A stretch of 64,000 nucleotides of DNA, taken from positions 2,777,101-2,841,100 of the forward strand of contig JALMQS010000828.1 in NCBI GenBank assembly GCA_024734495.1. The letters run 5' to 3'. Below, piece after piece: positions 21,690 to 32,325 of this stretch (position 1 is the stretch's first letter; every line of letters begins with the position of its first letter). The DNA is from Forficula auricularia (taxonomy: Eukaryota; Arthropoda; Insecta; Dermaptera; Forficulidae). The translations under genes were made by a program, and so were the position numbers. The notes beneath the pieces are model-generated. The model searched no databases. It saw only the letters and a list, made by a program, of their open reading frames with translations, and was not told where the DNA came from.

Positions 21690-22335
21690 ATTTTTTGTCA
21701 GATATGCGAATTTATATATTTCTTACTTGAAATAATGAAGTTAAATAATTTTATAATTTTCTAATTAATTGATGGAAAACACCTAACACACGTGTTAACA
21801 GATCGAGCGCGCTGGACTGGAGGATTGAATATATAACATCTCAGATTACAAATCCATTTGGTGATCCATATCAATGTTTGATATAAAAAGCGTCATGCGG
21901 GCTAAACGCGAAATGATGCTGGATCATAGCTAGATGGATCACTTCTTTTTCATTCTCTCTTGGTCCAGACTTAAGATTTCAGCAGACTCCAATAGCTTCA
22001 ACCAGTGTTAACAGATCGAGCGCGCTGGACTGGAGGATTGAATATATAACATCACAGATTACAAATCCATTTGGTGATCCATATCAATGTTTGATATAAA
22101 AAGCGTCATGCGGGCTAAACGCGAAATGATGTTGGATCATGGCTAGATGGATCACTTCTTTTTCACTCTCTCTTGGTCCAGACTTAAGATTTCAGCAGAC
22201 TCCAATAGCCTCAACCAGCGTTAGTCTCGCGATATATATATCTTGTTTAAAAACGCGATAAAAAACAATTCTCGTTAATATGTTGATTATTTTTTAATAT
22301 ATTAATTAAAAAATTATAAAATTATTTAACCTCAA
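21690..22335 (-). repeat. B-family arm with 213-bp tandem duplication
   Basis: The unit beginning GTGTTAACAGATCGAGCGCG at 21792 is repeated at 22005 (213-base period) with only a few substitutions. It contains AAAAGCGTCATGCGGGCTAA and ends in CTCCAATAGCCTCAACCAG. After the second unit the terminus TCGCGATATATATATC and ACAATTCTCGTTAATATG follows, as at 20500-20530. Confidence 0.8.
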
Positions 22336-23149
22336 TAAGCAATTGGAGGAAAAAATTGAAAAATTTTCAAGACTCAGTACGCTGTTTGTAGTTTCGGTGA
22401 ATAATGCAAAATACCTCTTTTCGATATCTTCCGGACGTTCTGAGTAATTTACAAAAGTAAAACGGGACCCTATTAGTGTCGATAGAATGTCTCTCTGTTT
22501 GTCGGTCCGTTTGTCAGAACATTGTAAATCGTCGACTAAATAGGATACACAAAACTTTAAAATATCGTTAAAAGTTGAGATAAATCAAATACTACATAAT
22601 ATAATAGCTTTTAAACATTCAGCTATTTGATGATGCTTGGCTGAATCAAAATTAAATATAAAATGAGTTGAAAATACTAGTTTACATTAAGCAAGATGTT
22701 CGGAATTCAAAATAAATATTTTTTAATTTCGACAAGAACAATAATATGTATATGTATGTCGTTGTATTCTAAATTTATATGACAAACAAAAAAAAACTTG
22801 ATTATAATTTAATTAAACTTAGAAATAAATATGTTTTTTATTCTATTTTATCTTTTGAGGTGAGAAAAAAGTCATGTCAATTTACTAATATATATTTATA
22901 TTCATTTAACATTCGCAATAATAGCCGACATTGGTTAATCATAATGAAAACTTAACGTTGAAAATAATAAAAAAAAATGAGCAAGAAAAAATTAATTTCC
23001 TGTTCTCAATCAGAAGTTGCAAGTGTCAAAAGCAATGACATTTGAATGTAATAAATTCACAATGAATTGGTGATAAGAAAGTCAATTCATTTGCCATTGG
23101 TCTTGTGTCGAAAAAATCTCTTCTTTTAACATCTAGCAAGTAGTTTTAA
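22336..23149. other. AT-rich stretch, nothing recognised
   Basis: Includes a GTCTCTCTGTTTGTCGGTCC word (about 22489-22508) typical of non-coding repeat DNA. No gene. Confidence 0.4.
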
Positions 23150-23249
23150 TTAAGAGAGAAATCAATGAGATTGCCCTCTGCTTGATACAAATAAACATAT
23201 ATAGATATATACCATATATTTTTATACATATATAATTTATTTGCTAGAA

Positions 23250-23286
23250 ATTTTACTTTCGGAGGCTTGACGTTCATCATCAGTCT
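23250..23286 (-). ncRNA. Hammerhead-like motif, left arm of A element
   Basis: Minus strand CTGATGA (23283-23277), GAAAG (23260-23256) and AGA before the core pairing with TCT after ATT. C15.2 and the cleavage-site GUC have changed (GAAAG, AUU). A decayed copy. Confidence 0.4.
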
Positions 23287-23484
23287 TTAATAAGAATTAT
23301 TTTATTTGTTATTCCTCATAGATTCAATTACCTCATTGGATGAAGGTAAATTCATTTTGTTGTAATAGCAAGCTGGTCACAATTAGTCTATTAATTATTA
23401 TATGACCAGCTTGCTATAACAACAAAAACGAATTACCTACATTCGGGTATTTGAATCCAAGTCAAATAAAATATTTATCATTAA

Positions 23485-23526
23485 AGACTGATGATGAACG
23501 TCAAATCCTTGAAACTATAGTTTCTA
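23485..23526 (+). ncRNA. Hammerhead-like motif, right arm of A element
   Basis: CTGATGA at 23488-23494, GAAAC at 23511-23515, TATA, GT at 23520-23521 and T at the cleavage position. AGA (23485-23487) pairs with TCT (23523-23525). The inner stem (GAACG...TCCTT) has lost pairs. Core residues are intact. Confidence 0.5.
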
Positions 23527-24004
23527 ACAAAGAAATTATATACATCTATATATTTATATTATATTCATGTATATGTTTATTTGGATCAACCATTGAACAA
23601 CCTCATTGATTTATTTCTCTTTATAATCAAATCTGCTACTCTCGGAAAAAAATCCTTTCAATTAAGTAGTTTTACGTCCAATTTCAAATTATATTTAATT
23701 CGGGCTAGTTTTTGTTAATAGGGTTTAATTGGAAGGGAAAAATTATGTTAAGATTTCATAAGTAAAATCAGAGATTCAAAACTAAAATAATCGACATAAA
23801 TACAAACAAATTTATAAGTAATTAAAAGCTATTTATGATACAGAAAATGATGGTTTAAATATATAATTAAAATTAATAATTAAATATATAATATGTATAT
23901 ATAGCGTTTACAGAACCAGCGCCTTACATTTTTTTAACTATTTAAATTCCTTACATTTCGAATTCATAATCAATTTGAAAAATGTCTATAACTAGAGTAA
24001 TTTT

Positions 24005-24168
24005 CGAGGGGTGAACCACGACCTAATATGCTGTACACCTACTTCCACTTGTACCCAAATATTTCCAAGTGCTTTCAAATATTTCCAAGTACTTCCAAAT
24101 ATTTCCAAGTACTTCTAAAATACTTCCAAAGAGGTGTACACCTACTTCCAATCGCGGATCACCCCTCG
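24005..24168. mobile_element. G-MITE, complete, 8-bp target duplication
   Basis: Inverted ends CGAGGGGTGAACC and GGATCACCCCTCG with sub-terminal inverted GTACACCTACTTCCA. The perfect flanks GTAATTTT at 23997-24004 and 24169-24176 are an 8-bp duplication (hAT-like size). The interior is a mini-tandem of AAATATTTCCAAGTACTTCC-like units (about four), unique to this copy. No coding. Confidence 0.9.
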
Positions 24169-24176
24169 GTAATTTT

Positions 24177-24949
24177 ACTCTTGATTGTTTACTAAAATCG
24201 CTCCAACGTAAATTGGCACGAATGCTGTAACAATTTTTCCTATTTATTCTTAATACTGCAAAACAAAATGTAGATACAGTAATTTCGGTGCCAAGAACTG
24301 TGACAGCGAAGCGTCAAATAATTAAAGTAATAAACATTTCATCTCTATTACTGTTGTTAATTTATTTATTTTCGAAATGGTGCGTTAGGTGCGTTTAGGT
24401 GATATTCTTTAGACTATAAAAGTATGACTATTCCGGCTTGAGAAAATTACTCAGTACTCTTGGCAGCAAGATAGCGCCCCAAATTAAATTAACTCGGCAT
24501 TTTTTTTCTTATTCGAGCTTAGAAGTGTCAATTCCATGAAGACATTTTCAAGAAAAATTTTTCTGTCTTTGTGACTGTCCTGAATTCCGGTACTCATGAT
24601 ATCTCAAAATTGGAAGATCCCAGAAAGCTCACTCTTATACCAAGTTCTTTGTATCAGCAAATAAAAATCTGGTTATATACAATGCTTTCTAGCTTCGGAA
24701 CTTCTGGATGAAAATAAGAAAAAAATAGGATCCTTTATTAGGTATCTTTTCAACAGTTGTTGTTAATAAGCTGACTCTTTGACACTCATGTTTCTATTAA
24801 TAGATTGCACTTTTGCGCCAATCTTAAGCTTTCTAGCTCGAACCGTAAGCTGAAACAAATTTGCCAAAAAAACAAAATTTGGAATAAGGGTATTGGACAA
24901 AATGAACTTTTCTGCCAATTTCTTTTATAAAAATATATTTAACATTATA
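24177..24949. other. AT-rich stretch, nothing recognised
   Basis: Words resembling non-coding repeat tails (TGTCAATTCCATGAAGACA). No gene and no bounded element. Confidence 0.4.
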
Positions 24950-25075
24950 GTTTTTAAGGAATTTGGTGTTGGTACTTGGTGAAACATTTTTTAAAATTAT
25001 TGGATAAAAATACTTTACATTAAGAAACCTACCAAGTATTTTTATCCAATAATTTTAACATTATAATATGTACCT
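24950..25075 (+). mobile_element. GTGTTGG-module hairpin element
   Basis: GGTGTTGGTACTTGGTGAAACA at about 24967-24988 is followed by a perfect stem, AAAATTATTGGATAAAAATAC (from about 24998) and its complement (about 25041-25061), with a loop containing GAAACCTACC. The overall plan matches 18240-18372; the stem sequence is unrelated. Confidence 0.75.
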
Positions 25076-25169
25076 ACAGTACATTGTGCATGAATTTAGA
25101 TTTTTATTATTTGATCAAATAATTATTGTTCTTATAATAATGTACTTTCGTTTGTTTTGTGACCTGCTT

Positions 25170-25447
25170 TATAAGTGCCATATCAGGTCTCCCTGACTTT
25201 TGGCTCCTCTCCACATATACCTGTGCTGAGTGTGTTTAGCTGTTTTTACACAGATATAAGGGACCTACTTTTTAACGCTGGTTCCGAACGGCTGGTTTGG
25301 AAAGGTTACTAAGCAATTGGTACTCTTGGTAGGTTGCCATTGCTTTCCAAGAGGAGGCGACTGCAAATACCTGCCGAGACTCGGTCTCGAACCAGCGTAT
25401 TTCAGGGCAGCGGATCGACACTCTAACCACTGACCCACAGTCCCCTC
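25170..25447 (-). mobile_element. tRNA-derived SINE, family S copy 2
   Basis: Same family and strand as 14795-15085: B box GGTTCGAGACCGAGTC on the minus strand (about 25380-25395), and a body with GGAAAGCAATGGCAACC. GTGACCTGCTT flanks it at 25159-25169 and 25448-25458. The (GAA)n tail is nearly absent (TTATAAAG instead). Confidence 0.85.
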
Positions 25448-25459
25448 GTGACCTGCTTA

Positions 25460-25705
25460 CTATTACGATAAAACAAATTTGCCTACATCCCATCTGGTAT
25501 TTGATTCCATGAGAAATAACAGATAAAATATTTCTAATTAAAAGACCGATGTTGAAGATCAAACCTTCGAAACTATAGTCTCAATCAAAAAAATTATATA
25601 TACATTTATTTATATTTGGTATATATATTTATATTTATGTTTATTTGCATCTAGTAGAGGACAGACAATCCCATTGATTTTTCTTTGTAAATGCTATTTT
25701 CATTT
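25460..25705 (+). mobile_element. A-family right arm with HHR-like motif
   Basis: Contains the internal block (ATCCCATCTGGTATTTGATT), an HHR-like motif (25543-25583), a TA-rich run and the terminus GAGGACAGACAATCCCATTG. The left arm is missing, so it is a solo arm. Confidence 0.65.
25543..25583 (+). ncRNA. Hammerhead-like motif, mutated core
   Basis: CCGATGT (25546-25552) replaces CTGATGA, spacer T, GAAG (25554-25557) pairing with CTTC (25565-25568), GAAAC (25569-25573), TATA, GTC (25578-25580). The stem is kept but two core bases have changed, so cleavage is unlikely. Confidence 0.4.
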
Positions 25706-25859
25706 GCTGCTCTAGTTTATCAGTTTGGGATTGAAGTTTAATACATTACATTAACTGATTTTGGATGGAAATTAAAAAAAAAAAAGGTTGAATTCAATTA
25801 CATGAATCGATATTGTGTTCTGTGAAGATACCCGCATAATGATAATTCCATAATAGTAT

Positions 25860-26480
25860 AAAATTACATTTGAGAGCGCTCTATCTGTTCGATTTTAGGG
25901 TTGCCCTGTTGTCCGTGCTGTTGTTGCATTCGTAATAGAAAAGAGAAAAGGGATGGGATCTGTTTGGCGTGATACATGGATCTCTGAATGTTCTAATATT
26001 CCCAGGTATAATCCGTATCGTTGATTGATAGCAAGAGGGATGGTCGGAGGACCAACATGATGTATCCAAGTGGACATTGTCGGCCTCGAGGGGCGGCAAG
26101 CTGCAAGAGCGGCGGGTTGATTTGTTTGTTTGCTAGTGTTTGCACATTCACTAAGACCACATGCAGAGGAAACACTGGAGTAGATAGCAGGAGCCCTGGA
26201 ACGTGCTCTGGATGCCCAATGTCCAGGGGCTGACGTCGTGCTGGCTGGTAATAGGCGCCAGTGGTAGCAAATGTACCCGGAATGGTTTGTGATCAAGGAG
26301 GCAGCCAGCATGCCTCAAGTGGCCACACACCCACACACCCACACACACATATACACTAACACAATTGAAACAGCTCGTTTGTTTCCACTTCTTGACTCCC
26401 ACTCGCCGACTTGCTCAAGCCCCCCCCCCCCAGCTAAAATTATGTTGATTTTAAATAAAGTGGATAAGAAGAGAAATTAA
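25860..26480. other. GC-richer, complex island with poly-C and CA repeats
   Basis: About 600 bases of high-complexity sequence, followed by CACACACC repeats (about 26322-26350) and a C run (about 26420-26431). Overlapping open frames occur on both strands (up to 138 residues on minus, 26311-25895), but none shows a domain, and open frames on both strands suggest composition rather than selection. It is not obviously a transposon. Candidates are a conserved regulatory element, a non-coding RNA exon or an old element; I cannot decide. Confidence 0.35.
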
Positions 26481-26869
26481 GAGACATTTCGTGTCTCATT
26501 AGATCCCAAGATGCTCTAATGGTTATTTAATGTCTTCAGTAAAGTAACATTTGTTTCAATATTTATAACAAAAAGGAAATATCTCCAATGTTGGAATGAA
26601 CTAATCAAGTCGAACAAATACTTCTTTCGTTGAATTTGAAGGTTATGAATGTGTTTTAAACAATAAATTAACAAAACATTCATTTAAAGAAAAACTAGAA
26701 TCTGAAATTCAGGCCTTGTTTCGAAACATTTATTACTAAGAAATTCTCAATTATGAATCAAAGTCTTAAATTGCGCTAATCAAAAAGTTCGTGGAGCAAT
26801 TATAAACTCTAATATTTTTAACAGTTATACATCTTTACTCCATTCATTTAGATATATATAAATATATAT
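26481..26869. other. AT-rich stretch, nothing recognised
   Basis: No gene or bounded repeat. Confidence 0.4.
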
Positions 26870-27105
26870 AAATTAATAAAGTAAAGGAGTGTAGTTTCAC
26901 AATGAATGAAATAAAACTCAAAGAGGTTTATACAGTCTCAATATATTTTTTTAATCTGTAAACTACTGATGGTGGACTAATAATCCGAAATATATTGAGT
27001 CTGTATAAACCTCTTTGAGTTTTATTTCATTCATTGTGAAACTACACTCCCTTTACTTTATTAATTTATATCATGTTTCATCTAAAACCCACACCACTTT
27101 CCCTA
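26870..27105 (-). mobile_element. GTGTTGG-module hairpin element, minus orientation
   Basis: Stem arms 26870-26949 and 26989-27067 are near-perfect inverted copies (AATTAATAAAGTAAAGGAG and its complement). The loop reads CTGTAAACTACTGATGGTGG. The module at 27070-27105 reads, on the minus strand, AGTGGTGTGGGTTTTAGATG then AAACAT, a diverged GTGTTGG/GTGAAACA pair. Third unrelated stem attached to the same module. Confidence 0.7.
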
Positions 27106-27109
27106 AGTA

Positions 27110-28037
27110 AATATATATATATGTAAATGGTGGAATATGGCCATAGTAGTAATTGAGTATAGAAATATATTTTTATTTATTGAAATTCTTTGTTAATTTA
27201 TTTCGTAGTCTTACTTCTTTTGGCTCCGATAGGGATTCTTTAAAAGAAAAAATACCTATCTTACATTTCACATAAAAAAAAAGCGATCGACCGCCTAGGG
27301 TTTTGTAAAGGGGGCACTTGCGAATTTCTCATAGCGTGCGACTGAAGCGTCAAAATAAAAATTACAGGATAAAATGTTTAATAGGATTTTAAAAGACCTA
27401 TTCAGTTCACTTGATAAGGTGTACAAAAATTGTTATCGGCATAGTTTTTTTGCTAATTTAATTATTTGCATTGAATCTCTTTGAAAGCTTATATTTTAAG
27501 TAACTTATGAGGAGAATTTTCTAGGTTAGGTTTCACAAAAGGAAATATTAAAACAAATGTATGTTTTTTTTGAGTTTGATTCACTCGATATATATTTATA
27601 TTTTACTTTTTTTACTAAAAAATTATTTCATACGTGTTTTAACCTATAACGATAATTTGAGAGTATAATTCTTTTTCCATGTGTTTTTATTTTGCAATTT
27701 TTTAAACAGATTTCAACTCTATATAATAGACTTTGCAATTTTATTATTAGTATTGAAATAGTTAGCTTGTGTTAAGAAGTAGACTCTATGACAAAACTCT
27801 TACTATACTTGATTAATAGAAAATTCTTTATTTCGTGTCTGAACTTGTTTCAATGTCTCCAATGGATATGGACTTGTCTCTACATGTATCCGGGATTATT
27901 ATAAAAGTGCCCAAGCATATATTTTGCACCCTTTCTTTCTATGCCAGGGTGAGATATTCTACCGCAATTGCATTTCAGAGAATTTATTATTTTTTTAATT
28001 TTTATCTTTAATTGTTTTTAAAATATTTTCAATGAAA
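27110..28037. other. AT-rich stretch with repeat debris
   Basis: 27280-27400 is related in reverse to 10540-10620 (TAATTTTTATTTTGAC, CGCTATGAG). Otherwise nothing recognised. Confidence 0.4.
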
Positions 28038-28039
28038 TC

Positions 28040-28326
28040 TTCTTCTTCTTTAAGTGACATATCAGGTCTCCCTGACGTTTTGGCTCCTCTCCACATAGAT
28101 CTGTGCTGGGTGTGTTTAGCTGTTATTACACAGATATACGGGACCTACTTTTTAACGCCGGTTCCGAACGGCTAGTTTGGAGAGGTTACTAGGCAATTAT
28201 ACTCTCGGTAGGTTGCCATTGCTTTCCAAGAGGAGGCGACTGCAAATATCTGCCGAGACTCGGTCTCGAACCAGTGTATTTCAGGCCAGCGGCCCGCCAC
28301 TCTACCCACTGACCCACAGTCGCCTC
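28040..28326 (-). mobile_element. tRNA-derived SINE, family S copy 3
   Basis: Near-complete family S copy on the minus strand with a B box (GGTTCGAGACCGAGTC, about 28258-28273), body GGAAAGCAATGGCAACC and a (GAA)n tail seen as TTCTTCTTC. Flanked by TTCAATG at about 28028-28034 and 28327-28333. An 86-residue open frame crossing it is incidental. Confidence 0.85.
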
Positions 28327-28476
28327 TTCAATGCAATAAGGGAATTATTTTTTCGAAATTTCGGTAGATTCTTTTCATTTTCTCTTAAGGAAAGAAAACA
28401 ATTTATCGAATATAGTACATTTTTTTTCATTAAATAATTTTATACAATAAATTTATTTTTATTAGGTAGATTTTTT

Positions 28477-28652
28477 TTTTTAGCTTTTCGGCCTTTCTAG
28501 CCATAAGCCTAATTACGATACTAGTTATATTTTTTTTAAATTTGTCTCTACCCCGGGGGTCAGATTTTAGCTGGACGCCTCGAGTCGGATTCGAACCCGG
28601 GTCCCCTGGTTAGCTCGCTGTCACGCTACCGCCTAGCCTATCTGACCCCCCC
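28477..28652 (-). mobile_element. tRNA-derived SINE, second type
   Basis: Minus strand: GGTCAGATAGGCTAGGCGGT (A-box region), TGACAGCGAGCTAACC, then B box GGGTTCGAATCCGAC (about 28584-28599). An AT-rich body ends at a T run (28471-28480, an A tail on minus). AGGTAGATTTTTT occurs at 28464-28476 and 28653-28665 as target duplication. The tRNA-like head is well preserved but continues into a SINE body, so it is not a tRNA gene. Confidence 0.85.
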
Positions 28653-28679
28653 AGGTAGATTTTTTAATCAAATAAATAA

Positions 28680-28760
28680 GAATTAACATTGTATATATAA
28701 ATATATGTTTATTTGCATCAATCATAGAATAACCTCATTGATTTCTTTTTATGTATATAG
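28680..28760 (+). repeat. A-family terminus fragment
   Basis: TATATGTTTATTTGCATCAA and AACCTCATTGATTTC: right terminus only. Confidence 0.65.
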
Positions 28761-29845
28761 GTAACCGACAGACAATAGAGCAACCCTCACCATAAGGGTG
28801 TCCCTTTTAAAAATGGACGATTGAAAAATCAATTAGTAATTACCTCAATCTCATTCAAAAATTTCAATTGTGCTCTAACATCTCATCCCATACATTTCCA
28901 CACGGCTTTATTGATTTTCCCTGCGTCTATAAACACTTGAAAACGTCGAGCACTCAATAGAAAAAAAATATTAATTAATTTAATACCTCTAAAAGATCAA
29001 ATCTGATCACCAGCACGAAGAGGAAAGAAAATAATGTCATCTCCTCTTTAATTTTGACCTCTTCTCCCTCATTATATCTCATTGTTATTACATCATTTTT
29101 CCATCATGTCGGGTGTGGTGTGCGCGCTCGTTCTAATTATATCGCAAATTTAACAAAAGAGTGGATGGATCCATCCGGTGATACATCTTCAAAAACAAAA
29201 TCCTAAACATGAAACAAGTTACAAACTTTTTAATTTTATATTTAACTTTTGATGTTTACTTATCAAATTTTTAAAACATATTTTTTTTCTTACTAAATTT
29301 ATATAAAAAAATCTTATTACATGAAAACAGATTGCCTTCAATTTCATTACTCTTTTTCATATCTCTCCACCCCTGCAAGGCCTCTTGGATACTTTTCCAA
29401 TTTACGAATTGAGTCTCTACTTAAGTTGGTTTTGATCTTATTAAGAAATTAAATTTAAGAGTGCAGTCTAATATTATTGACCAGACAGCTTCTGTCTGAA
29501 CTAGCCTGGGGCTTCTTGTCTTGTTTCGCTACCCTCTTAAAACCTTGTTAATCAAATCAGAATTCCCTTCAAGAACTAAACTCCCTATATGTTGCTTAAC
29601 TTGTGAAATCATGGGCTTCAAGAGCTTTCAAAATGTCAAAGTCCTAATTTAATATACTGAACGATTTTTTTATCTGTATGATTTTTTATAGTTGATCCAT
29701 TCAAACTAAATCATCATATTCTTATATTCGTTTCCATATTCTTTTAATTTATATAACCTCCAGGATGATCACCGGATTTAATGAAAAAGTTTACTTTAAT
29801 ATTTAGGAAGTGTTATTAATTTTTTCCAAACTTAAAGGCTTTTTT
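28761..29845. other. AT-rich stretch, nothing recognised
   Basis: 28990-29180 is more complex (TCGGGTGTGGTGTGCGCGCTC) but unassigned. No gene. Confidence 0.4.
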
Positions 29846-30260
29846 AACCGACTTCAAAAAAGGAGGAGGTTCTCAATTCGACTGATTTTTTGTGTGTCTA
29901 TGTTACTATATCTTCGCCAATTGTGAACCGATTTTGATGATTTTTTTTCCATTGGGTTCAGTATAGTTTCCGATTGATAAAAATATAAATTTTATTGGTA
30001 GTTTACCTTTTTTGTTATGTTTGTTCAGGCATAACTTCTTTGTTTATGAACCGATTTTAATGATTCTATCTGCGGAGCTCCTAGATAGTCAAAATACCTA
30101 ACTATTTATTTTATGTATGTTCAGCCTGAACTTTTTGTAACGTGGGTCGATTTCGATGATTCTTTTTTTATTGGAAAGGGGGTACCTTAGGGGTGGTCCC
30201 ATATTAATTTGGTCAAATTCTGATGATATGATCAAAGACGAAAGAACGTAAATCTCCAAT
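29846..30260 (+). mobile_element. AACCGACTTC-type TIR element, right end lost
   Basis: Starts AACCGACTTCAAAAAAGGAG and follows the 41743-42454 copy closely (TCTTCGCCAATTGTGAACC, GTTTGTTCAGGCATAACTTC, GGGGTACCTTAG) until about 30260, then diverges. The inverted right end TTTTTTGAAGTCGGTT is absent. Confidence 0.75.
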
Positions 30261-30324
30261 CATTATGAGCAATTATGATAAATAAAATCTTTTATAAAAA
30301 TCTTAAAACATTCATTTAAAACCC

Positions 30325-30362
30325 GCAAACGTTTCGAGAGAATTTCTATATTTATTAACCTC
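30325..30362 (-). ncRNA. Decayed hammerhead-like motif
   Basis: Minus strand: TTAATAAATATAGAAATTCTC then TCGAAACGTTTGCGG. It keeps the GAAACGTT half of the 40-kb palindrome motif; the CTGATGA half is gone. Confidence 0.35.
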
Positions 30363-30523
30363 ACGTTATAGTTTAAGAAAATAAACTGATGTAGCCATCC
30401 AAATGACTTACCATACATCTGCCCCTTATATCTAATATTTAATAAAATAATTCATTAATCAAAGAACCTCCTCTCTTAGTTTTGAACCCATTAGCAATTA
30501 ATCATATCGCATTTTAAATTTGT

Positions 30524-30990
30524 TTGAACCCCCCCCCCCCCCCATTGGCTCGCTGTCGCTTTCGCATAGAGTCATTTCTGTAAAGTCGTATATGGTGCCT
30601 ATAATTTTGTTTTTTAAATTGAAAATTTTATAATTTTAATTTTTCAAGAGCCGCCGCCCTTTAATTTCAACCAAAATCTAATCAGCTCTTAATCTCAATA
30701 CAAAAAAAAAAACTACATATTAAATTTCATTTTAATATTCACAACTAATTTTTGAATTAAAGAATACCCAAATTTTGGTACTTACTAACGTACCCAACAT
30801 AACAGAGATTTTGCCAAAATAATTAATATCTCGTAAAATATTATTTTTTCGATATTCCCTTTCTTGTAGGCCAAAACACCATTTTTTTTTCTTATCAATA
30901 TAGTATAAGCCGTTTTTGAGATATTACTAAAAAACAAATAAAAAAAAACAACACTTTTTTCATTCACGATTACTATACTTGTACTTTTTA
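30524..30990 (-). mobile_element. P-family copy, minus, degraded
   Basis: On the minus strand the order is: CGTGAATGAAAAAAGTG start (about 30950), ATATCTCAAAAACGGCTTA, GGTGTTTTGGCCTAC, AGATTAAGAGCTGATTAGAT and a G run (30530-30544), the same order as in 5554-6272. The first bases of the terminus are altered. Confidence 0.65.
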
Positions 30991-31120
30991 AGGAACCCTA
31001 AAAATCATGACTTTTCTTCACGTTCCATATAATTCAAAATAAGAACAAGCAAAAATAAATATATCAATATTTTAACTCATTTCAATATTCCAGCTACCCG
31101 CTTAGGGATAATTTTTCTCC
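30946..31120 (+). repeat. Local duplication, copy 1
   Basis: Matches 34436-34615 over about 175 bases (AATCATGACTTTTCTTCACG, CATTTCAATATTCCAGCTAC), about 3.5 kb apart, in direct orientation with few substitutions. Confidence 0.75.
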
Positions 31121-32173
31121 AATAACTCTAATCTGAAAGAATAATCTGACCACCACACAGAGCTTCACCAGTATAATGATTTTAATAGTTTCACCGCCCT
31201 GTTGCAAGTCCAAGAATCGTCGACTTGATTTTAATTATAATATACGATTTATATGGTACCAAAGGTGATTGGATAACCCAAAAAAGGATCGAACAGCCTG
31301 TTGGGAGTTCAATTGGTTACTGGCTGTCCCGACCTAAATAGCAAAATCTATTATGAACACACATTCCATGTTTTATTTCGATTTGATCGGAAACTTTGTA
31401 CTATATATATATCCAAGTGGTATTTGATAATTGTACAAAAATTGCTTTTCTCTCTCTCTTTCTGTTAATGGTTCATCGAACTTTGATCCCCTCCTACCCC
31501 TATATATATATCATCAGCTTGATGAGTTCAGTGCAACAGAAAAGAGTGAAAATTCACAGCGGGAATTGGGTAGATGAGTGCTTAAGGGCTGAATAGAGGG
31601 TTGAAATACTGGGGGTGAACGCTCACGTATTTCTCTCTCCATCAAAAACACCACCTTGTTATTTTGCACAAGCGAATTATATTTATTTCTTATTAATCGA
31701 AAATCTTGACCTATCTGTTTAGTTTTGTGTTCTTTTAAAGGGTCTGTCAATTCCCATGGATATCCTAAAATTTCTTCAGTTCTTATCCCTAGAATAGTTT
31801 CTAAATTAAGTTTTTTTTAAAAATTGTATTTTATTTATTTTTCTTTTAAATAAACCGATCGGACCATCCACATAATTTTACCATACTCCTTCTCTTATAT
31901 TTAATATTTTGGTCGCCTAAAGAAATGATGAGAATAAATAAAATAATAAATAATTAGCTACTTACCTGGATAAAAACTTACACAATTAGTCTTAAGAATT
32001 CTATAAATAAAAAATGTTCATAAATACTTACTAGCTATAGATCAATTCGAAATATTTCTTCATTACTTTTCTAACCACAATAATAAATAAATTAGAAGTA
32101 TTTTCTTTTGGAGAGACTGACTAGTAGAATTTCAATAGAGAATTTATGGAATAATAATGAAAAAAAATTCTGA
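31121..32173. other. No feature recognised
   Basis: 31300-31620 is less AT-rich (GTGCTTAAGGGCTGAATAG) with short frames on both strands and no motif. The word CATAATTTTACCATACTCC (31871) recalls the P terminus. No gene supported. Confidence 0.35.
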
Positions 32174-32325
32174 ATAAAAGAAATTTATTGGAACGTCCCG
32201 TTAATCATCTTAAAAAACCGACGTTTCGGTTTTTGTTTCTTCACCCTTTTAAACCCTAAAGGTCCTCCGAAACGTCAGTTTTTAAGGGGTTGAAAGTGAC
32301 GTTCCAATAAATTTATTTTATTCGG
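32174..32325. mobile_element. Short TIR element with GAAACGTC words
   Basis: Inverted ends AATAAAAGAAATTTATTGGAACGT (about 32174-32197) and its complement (about 32301-32325). Inside, CCGAAACGTC appears on each strand (plus about 32261, minus about 32213), the 3' half of the HHR-like motif. The CTGANGA halves are degenerate (GTGAAGA on the minus strand). Confidence 0.6.

Larger units (their letters stand above)
23150..23660. mobile_element. Complete palindromic A-family element
   Basis: The left arm (about 23150-23385) and right arm (about 23400-23660) are inverted copies. From the ends inward each carries the terminus (TTTGCATCAAGCAGAGG-like), a TA-rich run, an HHR-like motif (minus 23250-23286; plus 23485-23526), the ATTCGGGTATTTGAA block and, at the centre, ACCAGCTTGCTATAA with its complement. 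This shows the intact organisation of the family: two head-to-head ribozyme-like modules. No protein is encoded. Confidence 0.8.

Noticed and set aside
25895..26402. Minus-strand frames of 138 and 83 residues as a gene
   Set aside because: Several frames on both strands are open at once in a GC-richer segment; no domain, splice signal pattern or codon evidence that I can defend. Kept only as an island.
28555..28650. tRNA gene on the minus strand
   Set aside because: A and B boxes are good, but the sequence continues into a SINE body with A tail and a 13-bp target duplication.
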